Assembly: GCA_905221615.1 (NCBI GenBank)
Contig: CAJNDT010004502.1
Location: 215,001 to 279,000, forward strand
Length of the DNA stretch: 64,000 nucleotides
Source of the DNA: Symbiodinium sp. CCMP2592
Lineage: Eukaryota; Sar; Dinophyceae; Suessiales; Symbiodiniaceae
Direction: 5' to 3'
Shown: positions 41,951 through 52,550 of the stretch, one piece after another
Position numbering within the stretch: the stretch's first letter is position 1
Layout of the letters: each line of letters begins with the position of its first letter
Notes under the pieces: model-generated
The model's database searches: none
What the model was told of the DNA's origin: nothing
Seen by the model: only the letters and a program-made list of their open reading frames with translations
Program-made: the position numbers and the translations under genes

Positions 41951-42140
41951 TTACCCATAGGCCCCATAGTAGTTCCTTTTATATTTCGAATCCTATAAGG
42001 TAATCCCAAGAAGAAACTACTACGGTTGATGATATAGATCCTGCATGACCCACAATAAGGAATATACCGTCATTCCCATAGTTTAGGGTCCTTAAGGTAA
42101 TGCAGGATTTAGATCATCAACAGTATCGGGCCTTTGGGTA
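41951..42140. mobile_element. Family G copy 2, interrupted by a family E element
   Basis: Left arm TACCCATAGGCCCCATAGTA; the right arm AAGAAACTAC resumes as TCGGGCCTTTGGGTAG only after a complete family E element. Confidence 0.85.
42021..42125. mobile_element. Family E copy 6, nested in family G copy 2
   Basis: AACTAC-TACGGTTG...CAACAGTA-TCGGG. TA is at both ends of the insert, as for the A-in-C case. Confidence 0.88.
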
Positions 42141-42262
42141 GTTGGTGTATGCTTAGATTTATTCGGGGTTTCCTTGGCTTGGGGCTCGGGCCTTCGGCTC
42201 TGGCTATCGTCGATTGGTGGTTGGAGATCCAGGGCCTTTGTACGGCTCTATGTATCCTTACC

Positions 42263-42368
42263 GTTCTTCTGGTTGGCTCTTAGGACTTTAACTTTTTGTG
42301 TTTCTATATGCACCATAATCAGGAGGCTAAAAGTGTAACTGTTAGGAGGGGTTCAGAGGTCAGCCAAG
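42263..42368. mobile_element. Palindromic element family T, copy 1
   Basis: CTGGTTGGCTCTTAGGACTT, TTAACTTTTTGTGTTTCTAT and CAGAGGTCAGCCAAG. Nearly identical to copy 2 at 51.8 kb. Confidence 0.82.
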
Positions 42369-42437
42369 TATCAATTAAGTATATGCTTAGGCCTTCAAGT
42401 ACCTGGTTAGGAACACTTTTGAGGTTTAACTTATACC

Positions 42438-42537
42438 ATTATGGGTAGATCTCTAAATTAGAGCCCTCTGTTCATAAGGACGCCGTACTATTTGGGGACC
42501 TACAAAGAAGACCCTAATTCGCAGAACTACCCATATG
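42438..42537. mobile_element. Family L-like degenerate element
   Basis: TATGGGTAGATCTCTAAATT to AATTCGCAGAACTACCCATA; the core keeps CCGTACTATTTGGGG. Confidence 0.6.
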
Positions 42538-42572
42538 GGCGTGTTCAGCTTCAGGGAGGTGCAGGGGCTTTA

Positions 42573-42690
42573 GGTTTTAGGGGTTAAGGGTTTAGGGTTT
42601 AGGGGTTTAGGGTTTAGGGGGGTTTAGGGTTTAGGGTTTAGGGTTAGGGGGGTTTAGGGTTTAGGGTTTAGGTTTTAGGGGTTGAGGGCT
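42573..42690. repeat. Telomere-like (TTTAGGG)n
   Basis: TTTAGGG and GGGGGTTTAGGG units, single orientation. Confidence 0.9.
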
Positions 42691-42832
42691 TAGGATTTAA
42701 GGTTCGAGGCGGAGGGCTGCACCAGCAGTCATGCCGCCCCTAGACTCCTTGGAGTGTAGCCGCGTAGCCCTTATGGGGGATAGCCTGTTTTGCAGTTAAA
42801 ACCTAAACCTTTTAATCAAAAGAAGCCCATTA

Positions 42833-42903
42833 GCCGGAGAGGAATGCTACTGGAATTCAGATTCTGCGTGCTGCCGACCGACTCGCTCCTCGCTTCCAAG
42901 CAG
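42833..42903 (+). CDS. Exon candidate upstream of the OTU exon
   Basis: Reads SRRGMLLEFRFCVLPTDSLL then ASKQ and ends at a canonical donor (AAGCAG|GTGAGAG). It could be a ubiquitin-like or leader segment of the OTU gene that follows, but the intervening DNA is not resolved. Confidence 0.4.
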
Positions 42904-43074
42904 GTGAGAGTGAGCACTTGCAGTTTTCGGTTCACAGACAAAAGGCGGTCTGGCGTGGAGTTAACATGTAGCTGTCTTGCAATCCATTAAAGCACGGTGA
43001 CAGTGCAACAGGCACCGGTTGTCCATGCAAGCGACAAGGAGACTTCGCCGTCCCCGGCCAGTGCGGTGTGACAG

Positions 43075-43215
43075 TTGAAGGATGGTTCTTGCTTATTCCA
43101 CGCAGTCGCACACGGGTTGCAGTGGATGTCGGGGAAAAAGCAGACGACCTACAGCCATCGCGATCTTCGCGCCAAAGCGAATGAGCACATTCACAAACAC
43201 AGCGCCCAAGACCAG
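43075..43215 (+). CDS. Exon: OTU-type cysteine protease domain, N-terminal part
   Basis: After GTGTGACAG the frame reads LKDGSCLFHAVAHGLQWMSG, then YSHRDLRAKANEHIHKHSAQ. OTU deubiquitinases start with D-G-x-C-L-F-x-A/S-V/I-A, where the Asp and Cys are catalytic, followed by a helix L-R-x-x-x-x-x-x-I. Both blocks are present in order with the usual spacing. The active-site Cys is codon TGC 43090-43092. The catalytic His (usually H-Y/F-D, about 100 residues later) was not found, so the domain continues in other exons or is truncated. The same frame runs to TGA 43234; the real donor is probably CAG|GCCCTT (GC) at 43215. Confidence 0.68.
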
Positions 43216-43267
43216 GCCCTTCGCTTCAGAAGCTGAAGGAGTCGCATCCCTTTGCCCAAGCCGCCTT

Positions 43268-43378
43268 CCCTAAGGGTCCATGTATCCAATTAGTATATAC
43301 TTTTGGGCCCAATGAACCTATATAGGGACTACATTAAGGCCAATGTATATACTATGTGGGTACATGGACCCTTAGGGC
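43268..43378. mobile_element. Palindromic element family D, copy 4
   Basis: CTAAGGGTCCATGTATCCAA to TGTGGGTACATGGACCCTTA; about 50 bp after the OTU exon. Confidence 0.9.
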
Positions 43379-43926
43379 TTCTAGAACGACGACTTCCTCG
43401 GAGGTTGTTGCTTCCTCTTATGTCGCGACATGACGCCCCCAAAAGACGAAACCCGAGACCCCCTGCACCCTGAAGGCCAAAACGCCGCAGCATCCCCCTA
43501 AACCCTAAACCCTGTTGTCACTTTGTGCCCCGGATCTTTTAGATTTTTGGGACACTGTTCGAAGCAGAGTGGCGGAGTTGCTAGTTCCTTCACCCCTTCC
43601 ACGTATCAACTAGGTTTAAGGGATCCACTGGTGATGCCATGTCTCATACTACCATTGAGTAAACTATGAAGCCCACATGACCTCGAAAAGTCACATCTAC
43701 ACCGCCTAGCTTTGCTCAATACTGCCTGATTCCTAAACTTCACAAGAATCTATGCCCCTTCGAACGCCTACGAGTTATGGTAGTTCAAGACGCCCAGATT
43801 CCTAAACCCTGCTATGCCTATTAGTTTACCTGAGGTTTTGGGTTTAGGCCTAGGGTGTGTTTATGTATGTTAGCTTAATGAGTTTGTTGCTGTCACCCTT
43901 CCTGTCTTTTGGCCGTCCTTGCCCAG

Positions 43927-43979
43927 GAACTGTCAACATCGTGGTGATGGCCCACGGCGACTGCGTTCAGCACAACTAA
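43927..43979 (+). CDS. Weak exon candidate after the OTU exon
   Basis: Good acceptor (GTCCTTGCCCAG|G); reads TVNIVVMAHGDCVQHN and TAA. T-V-N-I-V-V is strand-like, as in the OTU core, but the His-bearing motif is missing. It may be the end of the same gene. Confidence 0.3.
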
Positions 43980-44007
43980 ACTAACAGGCTTAGCCGAGGA
44001 CGGTACA

Positions 44008-44142
44008 TACTTACAGGATCACGGCGCTTAGAAACTACGTAATTAGGGTTATAGATGATGTACCTACACTTGCTATACTACTGGATAGCAACGGTTAAGG
44101 TACTTATAGCCATACTTACTAAGTCCCAGAAAGCTCGAAGTA
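44008..44142 (-). mobile_element. Palindromic element family A, copy 17 (degenerate)
   Basis: TACTTACAGGATCACGGCGC to TAAGTCCCAGAAAGCTCGAA; many substitutions and a TACTGGATAGCAACGG core. Confidence 0.7.
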
Positions 44143-44333
44143 TGCGTAGAGGCTCATAAGACTGCTTTAACCCCAAGGATCGATGTGCCTACATGGTATG
44201 TACTTGGGGCTTAGTGTAGTCCCTACATGTGGCCACCGAGACGTGTAGGACCTAGGCCAGAGGTGGAACTGGTGCAGCAGTCGTGGAGTGGATTGCTCGG
44301 GGTACGCTCTGTTATTGAGCCGAATTCACACGT

Positions 44334-44468
44334 GTGCACATTTTTGATAACCATGCCTGGGGGTCCGGGCACATGGCTATAGCTGGTGCATCGCTTGTCC
44401 AGTTGTCCATGTACCGGACGGTTTTGCCTGCCTGTCTCTGTAAACGTCTCAATGCAAGAGAGAGCAGG
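44334..44468 (+). CDS. Weak exon candidate
   Basis: Reads VHIFDNHAWGSGHMAIAGAS then LVQLSMYRTVLPACLCKRLN. Ordinary composition; possible donor region AGAGCAG|GACACA. No family recognised and the reverse strand is also open. Confidence 0.28.
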
Positions 44469-44620
44469 ACACAGTGTAGGAATCAATGCCTGACCTCACT
44501 GCAGTACCTGGACCTGGACCCCAAACTGGAGCACCTACTCTTGGATAGTTTATTCTAAGGTTCTATGGTTCGCATTCTAGAATAAGAGAAGCAATAATTC
44601 TTTAAAACGCACAACAACAT

Positions 44621-44716
44621 GAGGCTCCATGTACCTACATAGTAGATACTTGGGCCTTAAAGTGCCTGTATAGGGACTAAATAATGCCTCAAGGGTATGC
44701 CATATACAGGTTTATG
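44621..44716. mobile_element. Palindromic element family C, copy 8 (degenerate)
   Basis: GAGGCTCCATGTACCTACAT on the left; the right arm is mutated. Confidence 0.72.
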
Positions 44717-44884
44717 AACATAGATCTTAGGCACAATCTAGAGTCCAACGCGCAGTTGCCCGGCTGACTCCGGAGCGTCGAGTCGTAAGCCCTTATGCTC
44801 AGGTTTGGTTGAGGGTTTTTGGTTGAGGGTTTCGGGGCTGAGGGCTTTTGGGTGTTTACGGTTTAGGGATGTTCTTACTTAGCC

Positions 44885-44990
44885 TATTGGAGAACTTTAA
44901 ACTTTTTGGCTTCATATATTTGGTCTAGCTTAAAAAGTTTGAACTTTGTTTGGGCCTGGTTATTGGAGAAGAGAGTGTTAAGGGCTTCAG
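44885..44990. mobile_element. AAAGTTTGAACTTT palindrome, family T-like
   Basis: TTAAACTTTTTGGCTTCATA and TAGCTTAAAAAGTTTGAACT arms. Similar half sites are at 2755-2795 and 58637-58785, the latter with a (TA)n core. Confidence 0.55.
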
Positions 44991-45082
44991 AGTTTACTTG
45001 GAGTTTTAGGGTTTAGAGTCTCAGGGGCTTGGGTTTGGGGTGCTTTGTTGGGTGTGCTCTCCGTCAGCTTACGTAAGCTGAA

Positions 45083-45186
45083 CTAGGATGCCCAGTAGTA
45101 CCCTGATTCCCTTTTTATAGTCCTAGGTTCTTTATAAAGTTACCCAATACCAAAAAATTCCTAGCATAGGTTACTGGGCATCCTAG
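45083..45186. mobile_element. Palindromic element family K, copy 2
   Basis: CTAGGATGCCCAGTAGTACC to GTTACTGGGCATCCTAG. Confidence 0.87.
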
Positions 45187-45567
45187 TTTAGGGTGCAAAA
45201 ACCAGGGCTTAGGGCCTTAAAGTGATACTTCGCTTATGGGCGGCTTTATACAACAAGTGGCGTCGGGAACCGGATGAGACATGCCTTCACTCATTACCCC
45301 GTTATCAACCTTAAGGTGAACCCAGTCCGAACCCGAAGCCATAAACCCTCAGCCCCAATCCTAGCACTAAACCCTAAACCTGCGGGACCTTACACTCGGA
45401 GCTTACACTGAGACTGCAGGTCATGTTTTTGTTTGGCGTATTTTGTCTACTTACACCCTGATTCGGGTTTAGGGTCCGGGGTTACGCTCCGATAGACAAA
45501 GAGAGGAAGGTAACCGACACAAGGTACTACAGGGGAAGGGCTCACATGGTTAAGGGTTTATGCATAG

Positions 45568-45651
45568 GCTGCATAGGAGTTCCTGTTTGAGATTACCTTA
45601 TAGGATTCTGAATATCAGCCCAAAAAAGAACTACAATGGAGCCTATGGGTT
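45568..45651. mobile_element. Palindromic element family G, copy 3
   Basis: CATAGGCTGCATAGGAGTTC to ACTACAATGGAGCCTATGGG. Confidence 0.82.
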
Positions 45652-45694
45652 TATGAGTGTCTTAGCAGTCTTCTCTTTTCTCTTCTGCCTGCCC

Positions 45695-45945
45695 CTAGGA
45701 CCCTAAGCCCTATAATCCCTAAACCTTAAGCCCTAAACCCTACACCCTAAGCCCTAAAACCCTAACCCCTATAATCCCTAAACCCCTAAAACCCGAAAAC
45801 CCTAAACCCTATGCCCTAAACCCCAGACCCCTAAGACCCTAAACCCTAAGCCCTAAACCCTAAACCCAAAGCCCTAAACCCTAGGCCCCTAAGACCTTAA
45901 ACCCTAAAACCCTAAAACCCTAAAACCTTAAACCCTAAGCGCCAG
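45695..45945. repeat. Telomere-like (CCCTAAA)n block, degenerate
   Basis: CCCTAAACCCTA, CCCTAAAACCCTAAAACC and CCCTAAGCCCTA variants over 250 bp, single orientation. Confidence 0.9.
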
Positions 45946-46155
45946 AAGATCGCTGTGAGCTCACAGGCTCCACCCAGGCCAACGTTTCCTTAATGCTAGG
46001 TCCCTACTTGAACCCACCGAACCGATTTTTTTTGTGTAGGGTCTCCATAAATTCCATATTATATGGTATATAGGTTTGTGTATATAACAAGAACCTACAG
46101 AAGTAGGTTTTGGTAGGCTAAGGTAAGCATTCATGCACGAGGCTATTGTACGCAA

Positions 46156-46299
46156 TCCTTGAACGTGCCGAGCAGGCAGGCCAGTCCCGGTTGCTTGCGG
46201 AGCCCGGCAGACGTTGCGGAAGGTCAAAATTCGGGGAAGCCCAGAGTGGCGTTGGAAGAGACTGCTGCGGGCATAGCAAGACGTACCGCCGATGAGTAG
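46156..46299 (+). CDS. Weak terminal exon candidate
   Basis: Reads SLNVPSRQASPGCLRSPADV, AEGQNSGKPRVALEETAAGI and ARRTADE, then TAG (46297). Hydrophilic and coding-like; a second frame (AILERAEQAGQSRLLAEPGR, ending at GCGGAAG|GTCAAA) is equally tempting. One of them may be real. Confidence 0.33.
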   Translation, partial: SLNVPSRQASPGCLRSPADVAEGQNSGKPRVALEETAAGIARRTADE

Positions 46300-46514
46300 A
46301 GCTCCCTTATCCCCCCAACCAAATCTACCTTTAAGGATTCCTTATTGTGAGCTTATGATATCTTATAACTCAAGGAACAGGAGGATTTTGCGGGTTCAAG
46401 TAGATTGAAGCAAAGCTCACCGCAGAAGGAGACAGGAACAATGTCATGGAAGTGGTCAATACAGAATTTGCCACACAGGAGCAGCATACCATGTAAAGTC
46501 CCAACAAAAGCTGA

Positions 46515-46599
46515 CTACCTAGACCCCAAAAAGTAGGTAAAATAATGGCCCAAAACTTTTAAAAGGCCATTATTCTACATACTTTTAGGGTCCGGGTAG
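46515..46599. mobile_element. Palindromic element family M, copy 4
   Basis: CTACCTAGACCCCAAAAAGT to ACTTTTAGGGTCCGGGTAG; good arms. Confidence 0.82.
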
Positions 46600-46944
46600 T
46601 CACTTATAGTAGAATATACACCGGAACTCGACAAGCCCATCTACTGAACCCTTGTAGTAGATCACCCCTATACAATCGTTCAGAGAAGTTCAGAAGTGGA
46701 ACTGAATCCTATTGCTATGAAGGCCATCACATTGCGGACTGGAAGACCATTTCTCGGCTTGGAATCTGATTTGTTTAAGGATTCGGGGTTTAGGGTTTTG
46801 CGGGTTTAGGGTTTGGGGGATTTAGGGTTTTGAGGGTTTTGGGGGTTTAGGGTTTAAGCTTCCTAAAAGTTTTCCTAGCAGGGTTGTAGTGAAGGGACCT
46901 ACAAGGTTAAAAGGGCTTATGGTTCATGATTGTGGCTGCAGCCG

Positions 46945-47060
46945 TACTTAAAGGATCATGGGACTTATAATCAGGGCAACTATACTTATAACTACTTATA
47001 TTATAAGCCCAATAGAGTTACTTATGACCTTACTTACTAAGTCCCATGATCCTCCAAGTA
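46945..47060 (-). mobile_element. Palindromic element family A, copy 18
   Basis: TACTTAAAGGATCATGGGAC to CCCATGATCCTCCAAGTA; the left inner arm is shortened. Confidence 0.9.
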
Positions 47061-47268
47061 GGGTTTATAGGCATTTAGGGTTGAGGGACTCCGTCTCGCT
47101 GGATTCTGAAAGGGGAAAAGGAGGGATCCTTAAGGGGGACCCCTACCCTGTAATGGGCTAGGGTGTAGGGTTTAGGGCTATCTTATGGGTATATACCTAG
47201 GGCTCCTTATCAGGAGTCCCTCCTTTTACCCTTTGAGATTCAGGTTTTTGGGTCGGGGCTTACTTAGA

Positions 47269-47352
47269 CCCCCAACTACCCTCTAACATACCCTAAATAC
47301 CCACTATTAAGGACCATAAGACCTCCATGACAGGGCCGTTGGGGGTCCTGGT
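47269..47352. mobile_element. Palindromic element family S, copy 3
   Basis: TTAGACCCCCAACTACCCTC to CCGTTGGGGGTCCTGGTA. Confidence 0.7.
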
Positions 47353-47355
47353 AGG

Positions 47356-47427
47356 GACTTAAAGGGTCCCTATATAGGCACTTTTAAGGCCCAAGTATAT
47401 ACTATATGGGTACATGGAGCCTTAGGC
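47356..47427. mobile_element. Palindromic element family C, copy 9 (left arm lost)
   Basis: GGGTCCCTATATAGGCACTT to ATATGGGTACATGGAGCCTT, directly after a family S element. Confidence 0.75.
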
Positions 47428-48026
47428 TTAGGGAACAGGATGCAACAACGACAGCACCTGGGGCAAGCAAGGGAATGTCAGTAGTTGACGTTGAAGCCTA
47501 CCGATTTACAGGGGTATCACCCTTGAGCAGTTTATGTTCTAAACGGTTCTCAAACCCTAAAGCCTAGTATTGCTTTTCGTTCAGAGGGGCAGGGCGGCTT
47601 GAAAAGGGGAGGCGTGGCAAATTCAATTTGCAGGGCATAGGCGCAGCATGACTGAGCCTCATGTTATTCGCTTGCACCTTCAGCCAGTGTGCCCCCGTCA
47701 CACTCTACAATATGCCTCAACTTGGCATTTCTCCCAGTCCATAAACCTCGAAGCTTAAGTTTTCCGGAGAGAAAGACGATAAGAAAGAGATGCACACCCG
47801 GAGTCCCAGAAACTGAAAGAGGGACTCCCTGAACTCGGAGCCTTCACTCGCGTCTCCGGCTCTTTTTCAAGCCTTTGCATGTGCAGTTTCCGGTCAGTTG
47901 GGGTTCTCCGAGTCTTTTGTGACAGGGACCAAAGGCCAAAGACCCACATCTCTTGAAGACAACCGCTGATCACATAAACAAAACAAATTATAGTTGACTA
48001 CTACCCGATGCAGGAATAACAAAAGG

Positions 48027-48124
48027 CCTGAACAATTACCATACTATTTTCCGGGCTCTTTATTATAACTATAGTATTATGGGCCCCAAAACACTCTTCT
48101 AAATATGAGGCGCCTTATATTACA
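48027..48124. mobile_element. Palindromic element family N, copy 6
   Basis: CCTGAACAATTACCATACTA, TCTTTATTATAACTATAGTA and GGCGCCTTATATTACA. Confidence 0.68.
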
Positions 48125-48435
48125 GTACCCTTATCATGGTATCCCTTGTAGTATTCGTTACAGACCCTTTTAAAGGAACCCTATTCTAATTATGAAGGCC
48201 CTTACATTATAAGTTGCCTGTCAGCACACATGTTTAGCTGGTTCTTTTTTTTAGTCTAAAGGACCCTTCGGGGGGTACGGGGTGAGGGGGGTCGGGGACA
48301 AAACTTCCTTAAAACGGCCTTACTAGGTCCTTATTACACCCCCGCCCCCTAGCCCGCAAAGGATCCCCATGATGAAGGCTATGTTGCCGCAGTCCACAGG
48401 TCTCCTAAGCCCCAAATCAACAAAACCCAAAACCC

Positions 48436-48521
48436 AGAGGCTCCATATATAGTGCCATTATGGAATTAGGTCCCAAAAGACCATCCATATCATGGCTTTG
48501 GGGGTTTAATTCCATAATCTC
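48436..48521. mobile_element. Palindromic element family P, copy 2
   Basis: CATTATGGAATTAGGTCCCA to GGGGGTTTAATTCCATAAT; matches copy 1 closely in the core GACCATCC. Confidence 0.8.
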
Positions 48522-48840
48522 TAGGAAACAAGTCGTTTAGGGTTTAGGGGTTTAAGGTTAAGGCTTGCTCGGTCTGTAACTATGGTACACCCTAGGTCGA
48601 CGCCGTGCATTGCCCTGAAAGTCCTTGAGTGTAGGGTTAGGAGTTTCGGGTGCATGGTTTCGGTTTAGGGTGTCGTGCAGGGTTTATGGTAAAGGCCTCG
48701 AAGCAACCCCACCTCGTATCGTCGGAATCAATGTTGTGTTTTTTTCAAAAGTTCCATGGAGGCTTTTCGTGTTGAAATTTGTTTGTTTACTAAGGGCCCC
48801 GGTTTTTGTCAGTTCGGAGAAATCCCTGCTTGTTGTGTAG

Positions 48841-48954
48841 TTTGCCGTGCCGAGCGTGCTGCTCTGCAATACTCTGCAACATTTCCTGAAGAGGGAAAAG
48901 TGGTTTGTGGCACCTGAACCTACTCCAGCTGATGATTTGTTTCTGAACGTATAA
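48841..48954 (+). CDS. Weak terminal exon candidate
   Basis: After TTGTGTAG the frame reads FAVPSVLLCNTLQHFLKREK and WFVAPEPTPADDLFLNV, then TAA. No family recognised; the opposite strand has a 99-codon open frame. Confidence 0.33.
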   Translation, partial: FAVPSVLLCNTLQHFLKREKWFVAPEPTPADDLFLNV

Positions 48955-49191
48955 AGCCTTCAAAATTGACTGCTGCGACAAACTGGCTCCGACTAGAGCC
49001 TTGCTGTTTCGGCGATGGTAAGTCATTCTTAAGGAGCTCAATAACAGCCAACCATCAGCACCAAACCAACTGAGAGCGATGTGACCCACTGACTGAAAAG
49101 CCGCCCTCTGATAAGCAGGATTGTATCAGGGATCCGAATATGACGGCCTGTCTTCATGAATGAGGTAAACCCTAAACCCCAGGCCTCTACA

Positions 49192-49306
49192 TCACGATGA
49201 ATGCAGACCTCGGCCTGTTCAGTGCCCTCCCCCGTCAGAGCGGTTCTTATGAGACTTCTATTGCCAGGATGCCTGGAGATGCTGGTCTTGCCATTCAGGG
49301 GTGACT
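49192..49306 (+). CDS. Weak exon candidate
   Basis: Reads MNADLGLFSALPRQSGSYET then SIARMPGDAGLAIQG. GC-rich and protein-like; both boundaries uncertain. A family L element starts at its end. Confidence 0.33.
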
Positions 49307-49308
49307 TT

Positions 49309-49424
49309 CAAATGGGTGGTCGTCAAATTACGGTCCCTTCTTGGGTCTTTATAAAATAATACGGCACCATATATATATATATAGGGTTCCCGAATAGGGA
49401 CCAGAATTTTGACAACTACCCAAA
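49309..49424. mobile_element. Palindromic element family L, copy 3
   Basis: CAAATGGGTGGTCGTCAAAT to TTTTGACAACTACCCAAAG; core contains (AT)8. Confidence 0.86.
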
Positions 49425-49495
49425 GTTATGCTAACATAAGGTCTCGAGGCTGGGGTTGACAGCGGCCACTGTTTTCAAATGCCACCGTGCTAGCC

Positions 49496-49600
49496 TACTA
49501 TTTGCTTAAGAACCCCCCAAAAAATAAAAATAATAATCCCTATATTACTCCCATAAGGAATATATTTTTAATTTTTTGGGGGTTCTTAAGCAAATAGTAG
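49496..49600. mobile_element. Palindromic element family H, copy 1
   Basis: TACTATTTGCTTAAGAACCC to TTCTTAAGCAAATAGTA; AT-rich core AAAAATAATAATCCC. Confidence 0.92.
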
Positions 49601-49684
49601 TAGCCGAATTCGCCTACGCGTGGCGGTGCCCTGGCCTTTAGGGGCAGCTCCCAGAGAGCCGGAAAACTGAAGCCCTCAACTGAA

Positions 49685-49741
49685 AGGGTTTAGGGTTTAG
49701 GGGTTTAGGGTTTAGGGTTTAGAGTTTAGGGTTTAGGGTTA
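49685..49741. repeat. Telomere-like (TTTAGGG)n
   Basis: Seven to eight units with one GGGGTTT and one TTTAGAG variant. Confidence 0.92.
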
Positions 49742-49998
49742 GCATCAACACCATAGCCACAGTGTACACCAAAAGCAAACCACACAAAGTCATAAATCTC
49801 CTAAACCCTACACCGCTGAACCCCAAAGCCCTAACCCTAAGTTTACAAAATACCACGAAGCCCTTGTCTAAGTAGCTGAGTAGATAACGCTGAACCTCTT
49901 GGTGCTTTTAGAAAGCTTACCATAATTTCAATACCTGAACCCTTGATCCTAAACCTTAAACCGTATGGCCTTTTCTTGGCGAGGGGTACTCAGCTCCT

Positions 49999-50105
49999 AC
50001 ATGGGAGTTTCCGAAAATTAGGGGTACCTGATTTTGGGGTCCTTATAATTTGGATCCTACTATTGAGGGTACTTTATTAGGGTCCCCTATTTTCGGAACT
50101 TCCCA
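49999..50105. mobile_element. Palindromic element family O, copy 1
   Basis: CATGGGAGTTTCCGAAAAT to TATTTTCGGAACTTCCC; core TTTGGATCCTACTATTGAGG. A further half site ATTTTCGGAAGCTC lies at 50165. Confidence 0.82.
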
Positions 50106-50389
50106 AGCCCAAACCCTTAACAGAACCCTTATAGATCCCTTAACGGAACCCTTGAAGGGTCCCCGATTTTCGGAAGCTCTGACATAAGTTATTATCGGTA
50201 GGCTTTCTTCATAGGAGCCATGATTATGGTTTGGGTAACTATCCGTATATCCCCTACAAAGGTACTTAAGACTCAGGACATAAGTTGTGAGAAACGATCC
50301 TTGTGGGTCTCTGGAGTACTATCTCAGCTCCTCCTCGGCCGAACGCATCTAAGCGTCCAGGGGTCCAAAGTACCCAAATCTTCGTCATA

Positions 50390-50482
50390 CCTAGAGGCTC
50401 CATAGTAGTTCCTTTTTGGGGCTCATATTTAGATTCCTACAAGGGCATCCGAAAAAGGAACTACTATGGAGCCTATGGGTAG
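50390..50482. mobile_element. Palindromic element family G, copy 4
   Basis: GAGGCTCCATAGTAGTTCCT to ACTACTATGGAGCCTATGGG. Confidence 0.85.
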
Positions 50483-50984
50483 TTGGGTAGCATTTCATAT
50501 TTTTATGGGTACTTGAACCCAATAAGGAATAAACATATACATGTTTAATCCTATCCGAACAATGATTTAGAAATTCAGGTGAACACTAGAAGCCTTAAGA
50601 CACGAGAATAGGATTTGGGGGCATATTATGCCACAGTTCTAGAATGAGGACCCCCGAAATAGTCTCCAAAGTATCGGAGAGTTAGGTACTTGGGTGTAGC
50701 GGTTAGGGTTTAAGGTCGAGGGTTCAGGTTTATGGTTCACGGCATTCGGGGTATGCGGTTTAGGGTTGCTCCTGTATGTTGGTATTATTTTGAATACATG
50801 ACCATTAACTACAGGATCCTGCGGTACCCCCAACACCCTGTTCCAGTTATCCCCAACATTATCCCAACACCATAATTATTCTAGTAATTCAAGCCCCGTC
50901 ACTATGCACCTATAACTATAGAATCCTGATACTCGCCAAAACGCTATTCTAGTTATTGAGGCCCAACATTATCCTAAAACCCTA

Positions 50985-51062
50985 CTTACCCTACACCCTG
51001 AACCCCTAAATCCTAAACCCTAAACCCTAAAATCCTAAACCCTAAACCCCAATCCCCTACAC
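50985..51062. repeat. Telomere-like (CCCTAAA)n
   Basis: CCCTAAACCCTAAACCC with AATCCTAAA variants. Confidence 0.88.
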
Positions 51063-51647
51063 GTTTTGTGATCAGTAGACACTTGGACCGTTATTAAGGC
51101 CCCGACATTACGGTACCCTTGTAGCTCCCTTATAATAACCCCTATAGACCCTTTAAAGGAAGCAGCTATTTGGACCCCTTTCAGTCGGCCATTCCCGATC
51201 CAGCCATAGCTCTCCCGAGGAGAGGCTCAGGTGCTTGCCCAATGAGGGTTGACTTTGAGGCTGTGTTATGGCATGTACCTTTAAGGTTTAGGGTTTAGGG
51301 CTTATAGGGTTTATAAAAGGCTCTTACTGGGTATTAGGGCTCCATCTGAGGCTGTGTTAGACTGTTAGAATCGTTTGGGGGTTTAGGTGCTTGAGGGGTA
51401 GAGGTTTAGGGGTTCAGGGGTTTAGGGGCTTTGGGTTTAGGGCTGCATGGAAGAAGCTTATGCGGTATCTGTACATAAGGTTTTCGGGCGCAGTTGTTTA
51501 GGGGCGGCGTACGGAGTAGTCAAGCAGGCGATTTGGAGTCCCTGACTGTGCTTGCCCCTTGAAGAACCCAAATTCCTCACGACATATCGTGGCAATTTGC
51601 AGCCGGATTTCTGTATGACTCGACCGTTCTAAACTACTACTACTACT

Positions 51648-51752
51648 ACTATTTGCTTAAGAACCCCCAAAAAACAAAAAATATGTTCCTTAGAGGGTTA
51701 ATATAGGGATTATTATTTTTTAGTTTTGGGGGGGTTCTTAAGCAAATAGTAG
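51648..51752. mobile_element. Palindromic element family H, copy 2
   Basis: ACTATTTGCTTAAGAACCCC to TTCTTAAGCAAATAGT; preceded by (CTA)5. The core is the reverse complement of copy 1's, so it is inverted. Confidence 0.92.
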
Positions 51753-51829
51753 ACTATAGTTCCTCAACAAAACCCTGAACCCCGACTTCCGAGCCTACCA
51801 GGAAGTCGCTGGTCAGGGCTTTCATGTCT

Positions 51830-51937
51830 TGCCGTTCTTCTGGTTGGCTCTTAGGACTTTAACTTTTTGTGTTTCTATATGTACCATAATAAGGGGCTAA
51901 AAGTTTAACTTTAGGAGGGGTTCAGAGGTCAGCCAAG
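51830..51937. mobile_element. Palindromic element family T, copy 2
   Basis: CTTCTGGTTGGCTCTTAGGA to GGGTTCAGAGGTCAGCCAAG; differs from copy 1 by only a few bases. Confidence 0.82.
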
Positions 51938-52550
51938 ATGTTTGGAAGCAAACCCTATGCCCTAAACCTACACCTGTTGCAGGGTTATGCTTCAGGGTGC
52001 AAGCTTAGGGTCTGCAACCGGGAGCCTCAAAGATTACTAAAGTTCTAGATTGCAGCCTGCAACTACATAAAGCTGTGTGGAACCTTGACTCGTGCCCTCT
52101 AATGAACCTTGCATAACCTTAAGCTCTCCGTCTAAGCCACATGCGAAGCCCTCAGCTATATGAGCACAAACCCTAAACCCGCAGCACTACAATTCCTAAA
52201 TGCTGGGCGTTCAAGCGTGTGAGAAGTGCAACATGTCAAGCTCATTATCAGACCTTCAGTTCGCCTATGTGCGTGTTTAGGGTTAGGATTTAGGAATTGG
52301 GGTTTAAGGTTTGGTATTTGTTGGGCTGGGGGGTGTAGGGCCTTGCAGCTAGGCTTACCCGACGTGTCCAGACGATATTACGACTAGCAGGATGAAATGA
52401 CAGCTACGGTTAAGGAGAGCTGCATAAGCTCTCACCCTTAAACCCTACATGCCTAAGCCCGAAACCCTAAACTCCTAGACCCCAATCCCTAAACCCTATA
52501 TAACCCTAAGCCCCTCAGTCCCTAAACCCTGAGGAACTTCTACACCCTAA

